Source: Charina bottae
Taxonomy: Eukaryota; Chordata; Lepidosauria; Squamata; Charinaidae
DNA: 64,000 bases
Reading direction: 5' to 3'
NCBI GenBank assembly: GCA_023362775.1
Contig: JALMGJ010000001.1
Span: 63,870,001-63,934,000, forward strand
A program made the position numbers and the translations under genes. Shown here one piece after another: positions 52,201 through 58,437 of this stretch; position 1 is the stretch's first letter, and each line of letters opens with the position of its first letter. The notes beneath the pieces are model-generated. The model was not told where the DNA came from. It saw only the letters and a program-made list of their open reading frames with translations, and made no database searches.

Positions 52201-55200
52201 AAGTTTAGACATCTAAATATAAGATTGGATATTGATGAAAATATAAACAATGCCTCCCAACAACAGATATGCCAGACACAAATACATTAAAGAATCAGAA
52301 TTGGAAAGATTATATGGTTCAATCCCCTTTTCAAAGCAGGATCTAGAATGTAAGGTCCAACTGCAACATTGCAGATATATAGTTTATAGCCATTGCTTCT
52401 CTTGCTAAACTAAAGGAAAGCTGATAAACTCTCAAGGAAGTCTAATTCACTGCTACACCAAATGAACTGCTGGTTTTAGTTCTACCTTTTGCATTAGAAA
52501 CAATATAAATCAAGGTTAAATTCACATACAGTATTATACCAAGCCACAATGTGATTTCTTTAGCCAGACAAAGCCCCGCCAGCCTGCAAAGAAGGGCAGA
52601 ACCCAGGGTAGCTCAGCACTTATCACCCAGTTCTCCTACCCCCCTCCATATCTTTCCTGTCAGAGGCTTTCTACAGATTAGATCAACAGGTACACAGACA
52701 GGTGATGGGCTCTGTCTATGAGTCTCCAGCCCCTCCATCCAAACAATATAGCCCAAGCTTGAAGTAGCCATAGAAACTGTATCAATCCAAACACAGCAAA
52801 GGAGGTGAAAGAAGAGGCAGTGGTGAATGGAGAGCTTGGCAGCAATGCCTAAGGCATTCAGGGAAAGGAGAGGCAGAGGGCACCTCAAGAAGTGGCCCTC
52901 AGTGATACTACTACCCACCCCACTCCTTTTGCCAGCCAGAACAACAGCACTAGCTGCATCCCCATTTGACCTACTTCTTTCTAAAGTCACTGCTCTGAAG
53001 CCCCTGCAATTAACCACACAACCAGACTGAAGATGTGCACTTGAACTTGGCAATCAGCTGCCAGGGGGCTGAACAAAGACAGCACTCAAGCTGTTCCCAG
53101 TCCTCCCACAAAAAGGGGCAACAATTAGAAGCCACTTCCACTTAACCCTCATCTTGCACAAAACAACTTGTGTCTCCTGCTTTTATTCTTTTGCAATCAG
53201 ACATAGATATTCTTCCCAGGAGGAAACAAATCAAGATATTGAAATGAGTACTTGGGAAAGAAGAGTACACTGAAAGATGGAGTGGTACGGTCTTATTGAG
53301 CTACAAAATGTTTTGTGCAATGGACTGCAGCCAAAGGCTGCAAAAATTTCCTAAAGGGAAGTCTGTGGTCAATTTCAGCCTGAGTTAATTTCAACTCCAA
53401 AAGAATAGAAAAATTGTTATGCGCAATTTGATATATTGTTATTGCATCATTAAATTAATATGTGATATATTTAAATGATTTATATTAATTTACTATGTCT
53501 TTAGTGCTTTTTTCCTTTTTGTTTTGGTATAACAATTTAGTAACTAATTAATTTGTTGGATATCACTGTTTTTCTTTTATTTTTGTATATTGTTTTTCTG
53601 TATTTCTCTTTTTAAAAAATTCAATAAAGTAAAAATAATAAAGCAACTCATATATGTAAGTGTGCGTGCCAATTGAAATTTCAAACACTGTCAATTTTTT
53701 AAAAAAGCATTATCTCCTTGGCCTTTTTTCCAGCATGGAATACCCCTCTACCTGCTTTTGTAAACCTATATGAAAAGTAAGCAAGCCAGCAGCTAGTTTC
53801 AAGTTCCCAGTGGTCCCCTATTTTGCTGTGTTAAACTCAGAAAAAGTGAAGGCATTTCATGTTTTGTTCCACTGGAGCACAGAGAACTTAGGTATTTCAA
53901 CAAAATGTTTGTCCTGAGCTGAAAACAAAACTTTTTTTGTATTTCATGCATGCCCTAGATTCTAGTCATTTCATTTATTTTCTGAGCTGTACTATATTAC
54001 TAGGCCGACTAATGTTCTTGCTAGACTATTAAGAGCCAGAGAAAGCATAAAAATGTATTAAAAGTAACAGAAATAACTAAAGAGGGATGGGATAGCATTA
54101 TCGCAAGGTTGTGTGGCATCCATATCTAATGAAATAAATAGTGTTGATTTACTCACAATTTTGTGTTCATAGGGCATCCATGCAAGATCAAATACAGCAT
54201 TTAAATGAGCCTGCCATTCTGAAGTGAAAGTGGAATATATTAGATCCAAATAAAACCAACCCCTTTGTAATAAAACATCCATGTATGTAAAATGAAGGCT
54301 ATTATCTTTATCAAATTCACAAAGCAAGAGTAGCACAACACTATAAACACAGTATTCAGTAAAAAAAAACCCTCCACAGATTACTACTTTTATCAAATAA
54401 TCAAACTTACATAGTTCAAATACAAGTCTTTTTACCTTTAACAACTTTCTTGTTGCTTGAGTGTGTGTGGGTATCATACAGCCTAACAAATCCCTCTTCA
54501 TTGGCAACACCAAGTACATGCTGCACAGCTGGAGCTGAAAAATAATGTAGTAATATTTGTATTTTAAAAACTTTTTATACTTTTTGATAATAGTCTACAA
54601 TTTATCTGCATCAGAGAATTACTGTGCCATATATTCTCAGGATTAATCAAACAAAACACAGCATACAAGGGCCTTCTTGTAAACTATATTAACTTTTTCC
54701 TTTATTCTTATAACAAGAGTAGACAAACAGCAGCTACTTTGAAAGACTGACTTGATAACTAGGCAAGCTACTTTTAAAGATTGACAGATAACTAAGCAAG
54801 TGGAATTCAGCCAATGAACATAAACAAGTTCTCCCTCTCTGCATCCTTCTGATACCCGCCTTCAAAAGAGGATGGAGCATAGTCAGTTTCTTTATGCCTT
54901 AATTGCTGTCAGGATGTCATACATCCTGCCAGTCTGTTAAACTCACAGGGTCATTTGGGGGTGCTTTACAGTAAAACTACCAGACATGTAAAATAGGGGT
55001 TTGGTGTATTCACAGAACTGCAAACTATGTTAATCAAAGTATCGCTCAGAGTGATTCAGCACCCAGGATAGATCAAAGGGCGATATGATTCAATCTGAAA
55101 ACTGTGAGAGGAAGGGAAGGGCGATAGAGCTGCAAATCCCGATTTTGGGGGGGGGGGAACTTGGAGATTTTTAAACTGTTGGTTGCGGGAGCTTGATTCA

Positions 55201-57775
55201 TTTGAGTCTTTAACGTGCAATGGATCACTGGCTTTAATAAAGTTTCCTTCATATCCCTGAGTGGCTTATGTCAGGAACTCTGATTTAATAGTCAACGGAT
55301 TGAGGGCATCACAAATGCTTTACCTTTCCAAGATTAATTACCTTCCTGCCTCTGCTGAAATGACAGTGTGTCTGTCATACAATATAGTTTCTACTAAATT
55401 TCACAAAGAAAAATTTCCTGAAGAGTTCATCTCCAGTTAAAACTTAGCTACTGTAATCAGCTCTCATGGCTAGCAAAATCTATTGTCTCTTTAGACAGAT
55501 CCTCCTCCTCGCATAATGATTTTTGTACCAATTCCTCAGTGAGCTTAAATTGCTTTGGAACTTGCACTTCTTCAGCAGTTCATGACTGCCTAATTCCCAC
55601 TTTAATAACAACAATAATTTATTAAACTTGCATGCTGCATGAGTCTCAACAACTCTGGGTGGCTTTACTCGCTATTTTCCTTCTTTCTCTTCTTCACCAA
55701 CTTCCATTAACCAACCTCCTGCCAGCCTATTAGTCCACTTCAACTCCCCTTCCCATGAGGCACTCACTCTGTCTGTGAAAACCCCTTATCCAATTCTTTT
55801 CCCAGACTCAGACTAACATCCATAAGCAGAGTTTTCATTTCTGGGAGGTCACTTGAGAGGATGGTGGATGGGTATATCTTCTCCATTCTGTCACAGAAAT
55901 ACTTACAGTACATATATGGATGGCTGTAGGCTAGCTGGGAAATCAAAAAGCATCCCAGAAAAATGTAATGGCAAACCACTTCAGTACTGCTGCAAAGAAA
56001 ACTGTAGGGATGTTTTCCACTCAAAAGGTAATTGACTCTATATAATTTACTACTAATCCTAAATCCCCATATGCATCAAAATGACTAGCCTTCACCTAAA
56101 TTAGGCCCAAATGATCTGAATGTTAGCAAAAGTTGACCAATGTGTTTTGTTTCATCCTTATGCATAGGAAGTCTTTCACAGCCTAGCATGTGCCAGTTTG
56201 TTTGGACAACTCAGATAATTTCCACTTTTCCATTAGCCATGATGGCTTTGCATTACAGGAACTGAAGTAAAATAAAACTAAAAGTCACCATATCAGAAAA
56301 GCCTACCTTTAAACCAAAATAATGACAAACCTTACAGATGAGACACCCCTTTACCTGTTGAAAAGCTACAGCCAAAAGGAGGAACTGGAATTCCCATTTC
56401 TCCATAGGAATGATGGTCATCTTCCTTAGTACACTGATAGCGCCCTAAAAGATGGTGTAAGGAAAATCTTGGTGCCAAACCTACCAAAAAAGGAAATTTA
56501 TGAAACAAAGAAAATATATTTATTTATTTAATTTAAAAGATTTGTATAGCTGCCCATCTTATGTAACATAACCCTGGTTGGCTGACAGACAGTAATAAAA
56601 CAATAAAAACAGTAAAAAGCATAAAAACCTTCTTGGTGCCCCTCCCAACACAACACATACCTACATGTACAAACAAACTGTAGAGCTTCCCTGGACTATA
56701 GCCTCACATCACTCCAAGACTTGTAGGAAAAGCCAGGTCTTTAAAGCTTTTTGGAAGGCTGGGAAGGTAGGGGCTTGCTGGGTATCAGGAGGAAGGGTGT
56801 TCCAAAGGACAAACTGATTTTTTAAGGGATAAATGTTTGAAAAGCTGAGCAGCAGAATTCTGCAAACAGGTTTATAACATTTCTTCATGTATCAACATTA
56901 AACACTACTTGATATTATATTCTCCCTGAATAAGTCTCCTAAACCACCTGGTGCCTTCTAAGTATATTGGCTATGTAGTTCCCATCATCCTCAGTCTCCA
57001 CTGATCATGTCATCTGGAAATGATGGTATACGTAGTCTAAGGTATTTGTAAAGCACCAGTGGGCCAAGTTATCTCACCCACTATTCAGTCAAATATGACT
57101 TTGCTGAACAGCACATTTCTCTGATCCACCACCCCCACACCCCACCCCGCGTCCAGCCACCACACTCCCCCACTTCTAAACACTGTATTTTTGAATGCCT
57201 TACTTACAAGGTCTACAATATATCCGGGTTGAGACATCAACATAAAGAATTAAGTGGCAGAGGAAAGCTTCAATACAGATTTCTGCCTACTATTTAACTT
57301 GTATTTCAATGGGGCGGGGGGGGGGCATGAGCATTAAACTGCTGAGCTATTTAGCTGTTCCGGATCAGGGATTGTTTGTTTACGCCAGCATATCTGGAAG
57401 GGGAAAAATGGACAGTGAAGAGCCACATACGCCAGCCTCACTGAGGAAACATAAGAGTTAAAAGAAAGCTCGACTTAAAGGCCAGTGAAGGAGCAATGGT
57501 TGTTACATTTTTATCCCGCCTTTCTTATACATATATAACTCAAGGCGGCGAACATACCTAATACTCCTGCCTATTTTCCCCACAACAACCTTGTGAGGTG
57601 GGTTGGGCTGAGAGAGGGTGATTAGCCCAAAGTCACCCAGCCGGCTTTCATGCCTAAGGAAGACTTGGTTTCTAGGCCAGCACCTTAACCGCTACACCAA
57701 ACTGGAACGAGGAGCCACCCAACACTGACCCTGTGGCCCGGCCTGGCAGCGACGGACGAAAGAACGACACAGCAT
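22223..57775 (-). CDS. DTL: DTL (CDT2), CRL4 ubiquitin-ligase substrate receptor, 15 exons
   Basis: DTL is the WD40 receptor of the nuclear CRL4-Cdt2 E3 ligase. It brings PCNA-bound substrates such as CDT1, p21 and SET8 to DDB1-CUL4 during S phase and after DNA damage. Fifteen exons were assembled from splice sites and family similarity. They total 2142 nt, giving 713 residues (human about 730), with all phases compatible. Residues about 50-400 form the WD40 propeller. Two WDxR boxes for DDB1 binding are visible: WDTR at 166-169 and WDLR at 241-244. The C-terminal half (exon 14) is low-complexity, rich in S/T-P sites and poorly conserved, as in the family. The last exon ends in MRKICTYFERK (699-709), a degenerate PIP-box with M in the glutamine position, as in human. 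The start was chosen because MLCRSFVRRCQ aligns with the vertebrate N-terminus and its exon phase fits exon 2. No frameshift or internal stop was seen, so the gene looks intact. It is divergent from INTS7 across a short shared promoter. Confidence 0.97.
22742..22798 (+). mobile_element. BovB 3'-end fragment
   Basis: The sequence GAGTCGGACACGACTAAACG is followed by ACTGAACAACAACAAAAA. This is the BovB 3' terminus with its CAA-rich tail, alone in DTL intron 14. It is either a very short 5'-truncated insertion or the tail of a BovB-mobilised SINE. Confidence 0.75.
24082..24902 (-). CDS. DTL: DTL exon 14 (large C-terminal exon)
   Basis: Acceptor CCCTTTTAG precedes 24902 and donor CCT|GTAAGT follows 24082. 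The 821-nt exon encodes residues 419-692. Legible conserved blocks are AACAPTYTGDLPHSTNTPT, SIRQWVTKTPNSSPPI, KSCNCVTELH and DKENGSPDRRNWLF, all with counterparts in human DTL. It is rich in S/T-P Cdk-type sites. No folded domain is expected. Confidence 0.95.
24903..27498. other. DTL intron 13
   Basis: No recognisable repeat family or exon was found, apart from a short GT run near 27001. It is one of the two longest stretches in the gene without an obvious insertion. Confidence 0.5.
27499..27634 (-). CDS. DTL: DTL exon 13
   Basis: Acceptor ATTTTTCAG and donor ATAG|GTAAGG bound a 136-nt exon starting in phase 0. It encodes ISTCSDDNTVKIWRL, the strand and WD-like end of the last propeller blade, then the start of the linker (VGWTDQKR). 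Confidence 0.95.
27841..28212. mobile_element. TA-duplicating palindromic MITE (Tc1/mariner-like)
   Basis: Terminal inverted repeats CAGGTAGTCCTTGCTTAACG and its reverse ending GAGGACTACCTG are flanked by TA on both sides (27839-27840 and 28213-28214). The 372-bp body consists of GTTAAGTGA-type and GTGATCAC(G)TGACC-type internal inverted repeats. It lies in DTL intron 12. The superfamily call rests on the TA duplication only. Confidence 0.75.
28652..28681. repeat. AAAAC simple repeat
   Basis: About six imperfect AAAAC units lie just inside DTL intron 12, about 10-40 nt downstream of the exon 12 donor on the transcribed strand. Confidence 0.8.
28694..28783 (-). CDS. DTL: DTL exon 12
   Basis: This 90-nt, phase-0 exon encodes VSEPQLPPMVF and then HLQEVTSVAWCPSDFTK. 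Residues 344-373 are part of a WD40 blade. The acceptor is TTTCTATAG. The donor reads AAG|GTTTCT, a weak site by consensus. Confidence 0.93.
29830..32290 (-). mobile_element. L2-clade LINE, degraded, in DTL intron 11
   Basis: On the minus strand the frame at 31812-31603 reads PDEFADFLLDNVAHICFGLD, like the EN-RT linker of L2/CR1 ORF2. The frame at 31154-30876 has LDLSVAFDTNH, an RT motif. The frame at 30806-30612 has QYADDIQLYI, the catalytic YADD. From about 30560 to 29830 follows a 3' UTR-like part (CCAGCACTTTGAATTGGG). It is 5'-truncated near 32290. It contains a nested hAT element at 31423-31729. Confidence 0.75.
31423..31729. mobile_element. hAT-type MITE nested in the L2 LINE
   Basis: The left end is CAGGGTTTCTCAACC and the right end is GGTTGAGAAAGGCTG. 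The 8-bp duplication is CTGTAGAC (31415-31422 and 31730-31737). It belongs to a different hAT family from the CAGAGCTTTCCAAAC elements. It splits the L2 linker from its RT, so it inserted after the LINE did. Confidence 0.88.
32291..33910. other. DTL intron 11, unrecognised part
   Basis: No named repeat or exon was recognised in this part of the intron. Confidence 0.45.
33914..33955 (-). mobile_element. BovB 3'-end fragment
   Basis: TTGTTGTTGTTCAGTCCTCT followed by TCGTGACCCCATG is the reverse complement of the BovB 3' end with its CAA repeat tail. Only about 40 bp are present. Confidence 0.7.
34455..34768 (-). mobile_element. Sauria-type SINE, copy D
   Basis: It has the same body and tail as copy C, with GAGTCGGACACGACTGCAC in reverse at 34486-34504. 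The first approximately 25 nt of the tRNA-like head, including part of the A box, are missing. A duplication GCCACATA is seen at 34447-34454 and 34769-34776. It lies in DTL intron 11, in the gene's own orientation. Confidence 0.85.
35854..36050 (+). mobile_element. hAT scrap followed by L2/CR1 LINE tail
   Basis: 35854-35890 (CAGTGCTTCTCAACCTTGGC) resembles one end of a hAT-like repeat. 35940-36050 (GTAAAGCACCCATAG through AAATAAATAAATTG) resembles an L2/CR1 3' end in plus orientation. The two parts may be separate insertions. Confidence 0.5.
37147..37259 (-). CDS. DTL: DTL exon 11
   Basis: Acceptor GAATTGCAG and donor AAG|GTAAGC bound a 113-nt exon. It encodes SIFNGHQNSSFYVKSSIS and then DNQFLISGSSDQRAYIWK, a complete WD40 blade whose last dipeptide is I-W. 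A split codon joins it to exon 10 (G|TG, valine). Confidence 0.96.
37660..38450 (+). mobile_element. CR1-type LINE remnant in DTL intron 10
   Basis: On the plus strand, a broken frame reads LNEYKSPGAD, stop, FHPRVL, then ISWRTEEVPE. This matches the CR1/L2 RT N-terminal pattern K-SPGPDGIHPRVLKEL ... SWRTGEVPEDWK. The 103-codon frame at 37909-38220 covers the upstream linker. Several stops and indels are present, and both ends are decayed. It is opposite to the host gene. Confidence 0.7.
39690..40340. repeat. Possible unidentified interspersed repeat
   Basis: The composition changes here to a G/C-richer text with phrases such as GTCCAAAGTCAAATC, CCAAAGTCCAG and AAAGGTCCAGGC. This style resembles reptile LTR or other interspersed repeats rather than unique intron. 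I could not find ends, duplications or coding motifs. Confidence 0.25.
40463..40560. mobile_element. Fragment of palindromic amniote DNA-transposon repeat
   Basis: The phrase GGGAATTCTGGGGATTGCAC, followed by CATTGGGTTGAGGAAAG, matches the same pattern as the fragment at 9294-9408. Confidence 0.5.
41449..41555 (+). mobile_element. tRNA-derived SINE head, partial
   Basis: It has TGGTGTAGTGGCTAAGG (A-box-like) and GTTCTAGTCCC (B-box-like), then CAGCTGGGTGACCTTGGGC. It stops where the 3' body should start. Confidence 0.7.
41684..41912. mobile_element. TA-duplicating palindromic MITE, second copy
   Basis: Ends CAGGTAGTCCTTGTTTAGCG and its reverse ending AAGGACTACCTG are flanked by TA (41682-41683 and 41913-41914). 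It is a shorter relative (229 bp) of 27841-28212 and lies in DTL intron 10. Confidence 0.8.
42338..42442 (-). CDS. DTL: DTL exon 10
   Basis: Acceptor GTCTTCTAG and donor CCAG|GTGAGT bound a 105-nt exon. It encodes YSSLILDSTGTNLFANCTDD followed by NIYMFCLPGLKNTP, very close to human DTL. Both flanking codons are split and resolve to glycine and valine. Confidence 0.96.
43299..43529 (+). mobile_element. tRNA-derived SINE with BovB-like 3' tail
   Basis: Head boxes are TGGTGTAGTGGTTAAGG and GTTCTAGTCCC. The 3' part has CAAACCACTTCTG and ends TCTGAGAATCGGACATAATTGAACGG, which resembles the BovB 3' end (pattern AGTCGGACACGACTGAACG). Target-site duplication AATCTAGCATG lies at 43288-43298 and 43530-43540. 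The head is shared with the SINE at 4094, but the tail is different. Confidence 0.85.
44071..44174 (-). CDS. DTL: DTL exon 9
   Basis: Acceptor AACTTTAG and donor CTTG|GTAGGG bound a 104-nt exon. It encodes VIKIWDLRKNYTAYRQEP and then VPSRVFSYPGNSTRKL. It contains the second WDxR box (WDLR, 241-244). Confidence 0.96.
44460..45350 (-). mobile_element. L2-type LINE 3' region
   Basis: On the plus strand it starts with A/T-rich tail sequence and TTTATTTATTT repeats at 44588-44630. Text then follows that is typical in reverse of an L2 3' UTR (ACCAGCACTTTGCATTGGGC, GCAGCAACTTCAGGAGCGG). No RT motif remains. It lies in DTL intron 8. Confidence 0.6.
45755..45828 (-). CDS. DTL: DTL exon 8
   Basis: Acceptor TCTTCTAAG and donor GATGG|GTAATA bound a 74-nt exon. 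It encodes DFQQSVTVVLLQDEHTLISA and then GAVD, with a split glycine codon into exon 9. Confidence 0.95.
46376..47040 (-). mobile_element. L2-type LINE 3' region
   Basis: It starts on the plus strand with TATTTATTTATTTATTTG and continues into reversed L2-like 3' UTR text (CCAGATTTTCAATACC, ACCAGCACCTTGAATTGCCC, TGGACCAGTTGCAGCTTTC). A short piece at 46740-46835 resembles the 3' half of the SINE at 4094. It lies in DTL intron 7. Confidence 0.6.
47274..47460. mobile_element. hAT-type MITE, short GC-rich member
   Basis: Ends are CAGAGCTTTTCAAACTT and CAGTTTGGAAAGCTATG. The 8-bp duplication is AGCTAGAC (47266-47273 and 47461-47468). Only 187 bp long, it keeps the CGGAACCGCTGATGGCCCGC-type CpG-rich core. 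Confidence 0.88.
47764..48260 (+). mobile_element. Penelope-like element, second family, 5'-truncated
   Basis: The first 180 bp read in a broken frame as REAIEIHKHQHSF and KTWLPVLKN-like text, the C-terminal part after a PLE GIY-YIG domain. The rest is untranslated: TCCTCTGAAGATGCCAGCCA, then CTGGCGAAACGTTAGG, ending CGGAAAACCCACAACAACCA. A 13-bp duplication TAGGTATGGGACA lies at 47751-47763 and 48261-48273. The sequence differs from the 59866 family. It lies in DTL intron 7. Confidence 0.75.
48725..48800 (-). mobile_element. L2-type LINE tail fragment
   Basis: TTTATTTATTTGATTTGTCACTGCCCATC followed by GGGACTCTGGGCGG on the plus strand is a reversed L2 3' end. Confidence 0.55.
49052..49164 (-). 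CDS. DTL: DTL exon 7
   Basis: Acceptor CTTTCAG and donor GTG|GTAAGG bound a 113-nt exon. It encodes GFYRQVKQISGAHNIIDK and then TPSKLKKKKQNVKGLAPSV. This is the basic loop insertion characteristic of DTL propellers. Confidence 0.96.
49374..49643. mobile_element. hAT-type MITE, GC-rich subfamily
   Basis: Ends are CAGAGCTTTCCAAACTG and ACTTTGGAAAGCCCTG. The 8-bp duplication is ATCTAGTG (49366-49373 and 49644-49651). It is near-identical in plan and length (270 bp) to 1326-1595. It ends about 70 bp from the donor of DTL exon 6, in intron 6. Confidence 0.92.
49714..49779 (-). CDS. DTL: DTL exon 6
   Basis: Acceptor ATTTTATAG and donor AAAG|GTATGT bound a 66-nt exon. It encodes VFCTGGRDGNIMIWDTRCNK then K. 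It carries the first WDxR box (WDTR, 166-169), whose arginine is needed for DDB1 binding in the human protein. Confidence 0.96.
50190..50460 (+). repeat. Possible LTR R/U5 segment of an endogenous retrovirus
   Basis: In order there are a TATA-like TATAAATA, a G/C-richer stretch, AATAAA in GTTTAATAAATACTGCAG, then TTTGGGTCCTGCGTTTGATT followed by CCACAGTGGTCT. This order resembles U3-R-U5 of a retroviral LTR. No second LTR, coding part or duplication was found. It lies in DTL intron 5. Confidence 0.3.
50940..51005 (-). mobile_element. L2-type LINE tail fragment
   Basis: TTTATTTATTTATTTTATTT followed by ATATAACCGCCCATCTCCCC is a reversed L2 3' end. Confidence 0.55.
51907..52027 (-). CDS. DTL: DTL exon 5
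   Basis: Acceptor TTCTCTAAG and donor AAAG|GTAAAC bound a 121-nt, phase-0 exon. It encodes VTASGDQTAKVWDIKTGEPL and then GVCKGHQCSLKSVAFSKFEK, one WD40 blade with its terminal V-W-D. Confidence 0.96.
52028..54156. other. DTL intron 4
   Basis: No named repeat was recognised. A 146-codon minus-strand open frame (52613-53053) has no DTL similarity or domain and is not bounded by convincing exon signals. Confidence 0.5.
54157..54218 (-). CDS. DTL: DTL exon 4
   Basis: Acceptor TCACTTCAG and donor ATT|GTGAGT bound a 62-nt exon. It encodes WQAHLNAVFDLAWMPYEHKI, closely matching the human WMAHWNAVFDLAW region. Confidence 0.95.
54436..54534 (-). CDS. DTL: DTL exon 3
   Basis: Acceptor ATTTTTCAG and donor AAAG|GTAAAA bound a 99-nt exon. 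It encodes PAVQHVLGVANEEGFVRLYD and then THTHSSNKKVVK, the first full propeller strands. Confidence 0.95.
54535..56354. other. DTL intron 2
   Basis: No repeat family or extra exon was recognised, apart from a G run near 55146. Confidence 0.5.
56355..56480 (-). CDS. DTL: DTL exon 2
   Basis: Acceptor TTTTTTGGTAG and donor ACAG|GTAAAG bound a 126-nt exon. It encodes LAPRFSLHHLLGRYQCTKED and then DHHSYGEMGIPVPPFGCSFST. The first part aligns with human WSSQYPLQSLLTGYQC, which is why this upstream acceptor was chosen over one 36 nt downstream. Confidence 0.92.
56515..56830 (-). mobile_element. L2-type LINE 3' region
   Basis: The plus strand starts ATATTTATTTATTTAATTT and continues TATAGCTGCCCATC and CCAGGTCTTTAAAGC, reversed L2 3' UTR text. 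It lies in DTL intron 1, about 35 bp from the exon 2 acceptor. Confidence 0.6.
57513..57710 (-). mobile_element. tRNA-derived SINE with A/T-rich tail, next to DTL exon 1
   Basis: It is the reverse complement of the SINE type at 4094, with TTTATCCCGCCTTTCTTATA at the tail end and AACCGCTACACCAAACTGG at the head end. Its head lies about 20 bp inside DTL intron 1 from the exon 1 donor. Confidence 0.85.
57730..57775 (-). CDS. DTL: DTL exon 1 (start codon)
   Basis: ATG is at 57775-57773. The coding part is MLCRSFVRRCQAGPQ plus one base of a split glycine codon, similar to the vertebrate start (human MLFNSVLRQPQLG). The donor CAGG|GTCAGT is non-optimal but in phase with exon 2. The 5' UTR extends upward toward about 57900. 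Confidence 0.85.
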
Positions 57776-58295
57776 CACAACAACTCCGGCAGCCGAAAAC
57801 CCTGTTGTTATCGCCGCGCGCTGAGCCCGCGGATGAAAGAACAGCTTCTCCACAAGATCTCCCGCCAGCCCGAAGTCCGCGCCAAACTCATTTCACTACA
57901 GCTATTGGCTAGCCTGCCGCAAGAAGCCACACCCCCTCTTTTCCATTGGCTTCTCCTATGCCACAGCAAGATGACGCCACGCCCATATGCCTCCACATTC
58001 ACCTTATAAAACCAACCCGTGCACCATTTTTTGAATTGCGCATGCGTAACAAGTTTCCCACCTCCTAGTCGTTCGGGAGCCGATCTTCAGCAAAGTGTAG
58101 TCCGCATGCGTACCAGGAGCTGCGGCGGGAACGCGAGCGCGCAGGCGCCTAAGCGTGGGTCGTCTGCACAAGCGCAGTTAATTACCGTTTGAAACGGGAA
58201 GGAGACAGGATAAGAGCTTTGGTGTTTGTGTAAAACAAAATAAAAAGTAATAAAGCGTTATTCCCCAATTCGTCAGAGTTCTTGTATAACGGGGA
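57776..58295. promoter_or_regulatory. DTL/INTS7 bidirectional promoter and 5' UTRs
   Basis: Only 520 bp separate the two start codons. The segment is G/C- and CpG-rich and has no TATA box near either start. Visible motifs are an E2F-like TTTGGCGC on the minus strand (57879-57886), inverted CCAAT boxes (ATTGG near 57904 and 57946), an NRF1-like TGCGCATGCGT (58037-58047) and a half-like CCGCATGCGTAC (58102-58113). A TTTGAA element of CHR type lies near 58189 (CCGTTTGAAACGG). E2F control fits DTL's S-phase expression. Motif function is inferred. Confidence 0.8.
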
Positions 58296-58386
58296 ATGGC
58301 CTCCGTTTCCAAATCCTTCCTCGCCGATGCCGGCTATGGGGAGCAGGAATTGGATGCCAACTCCGCACTCATGGAACTGGATAAAG
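58296..58386 (+). CDS. INTS7: INTS7 exon 1 (Integrator complex subunit 7), partial gene
   Basis: INTS7 is a subunit of the nuclear Integrator complex, which binds RNA polymerase II and processes snRNA 3' ends and other nascent transcripts. Only the first coding exon is here. ATG at 58296 is followed by 30 codons, MASVSKSFLADAGYGEQELD and then ANSALMELDK, almost identical to the human N-terminus (MASNSTKSFLADAGYGEQEL). One base of the next codon precedes donor AAAG|GTAAGT. The next exon was not found in the remaining 5.6 kb, so intron 1 runs past the window. It is head-to-head with DTL, as in human. Confidence 0.96.
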
Positions 58387-58426
58387 GTAAGTCAAAAGGG
58401 GAAAAAAAATATATCGTGGCACGATG

Positions 58427-58437
58427 TGCGCATGCGC
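58427..58437. promoter_or_regulatory. Perfect NRF1-like palindrome in INTS7 intron 1
   Basis: TGCGCATGCGC is the full consensus palindrome for NRF1, 40 bp past the exon 1 donor. With the sites at 58037 and 58102 it makes a third such motif around the INTS7 start. Confidence 0.6.

Noticed and set aside
52613..53053. 146-codon minus-strand frame inside DTL intron 4 as an extra exon
   Set aside because: Exons 4 and 5 join in phase without it, and it has no similarity to DTL.
57808..58002. 64-codon minus-strand frame upstream of DTL as an N-terminal extension
   Set aside because: It ends in a stop before the DTL ATG, is in promoter/5' UTR sequence, and has no similarity to DTL.
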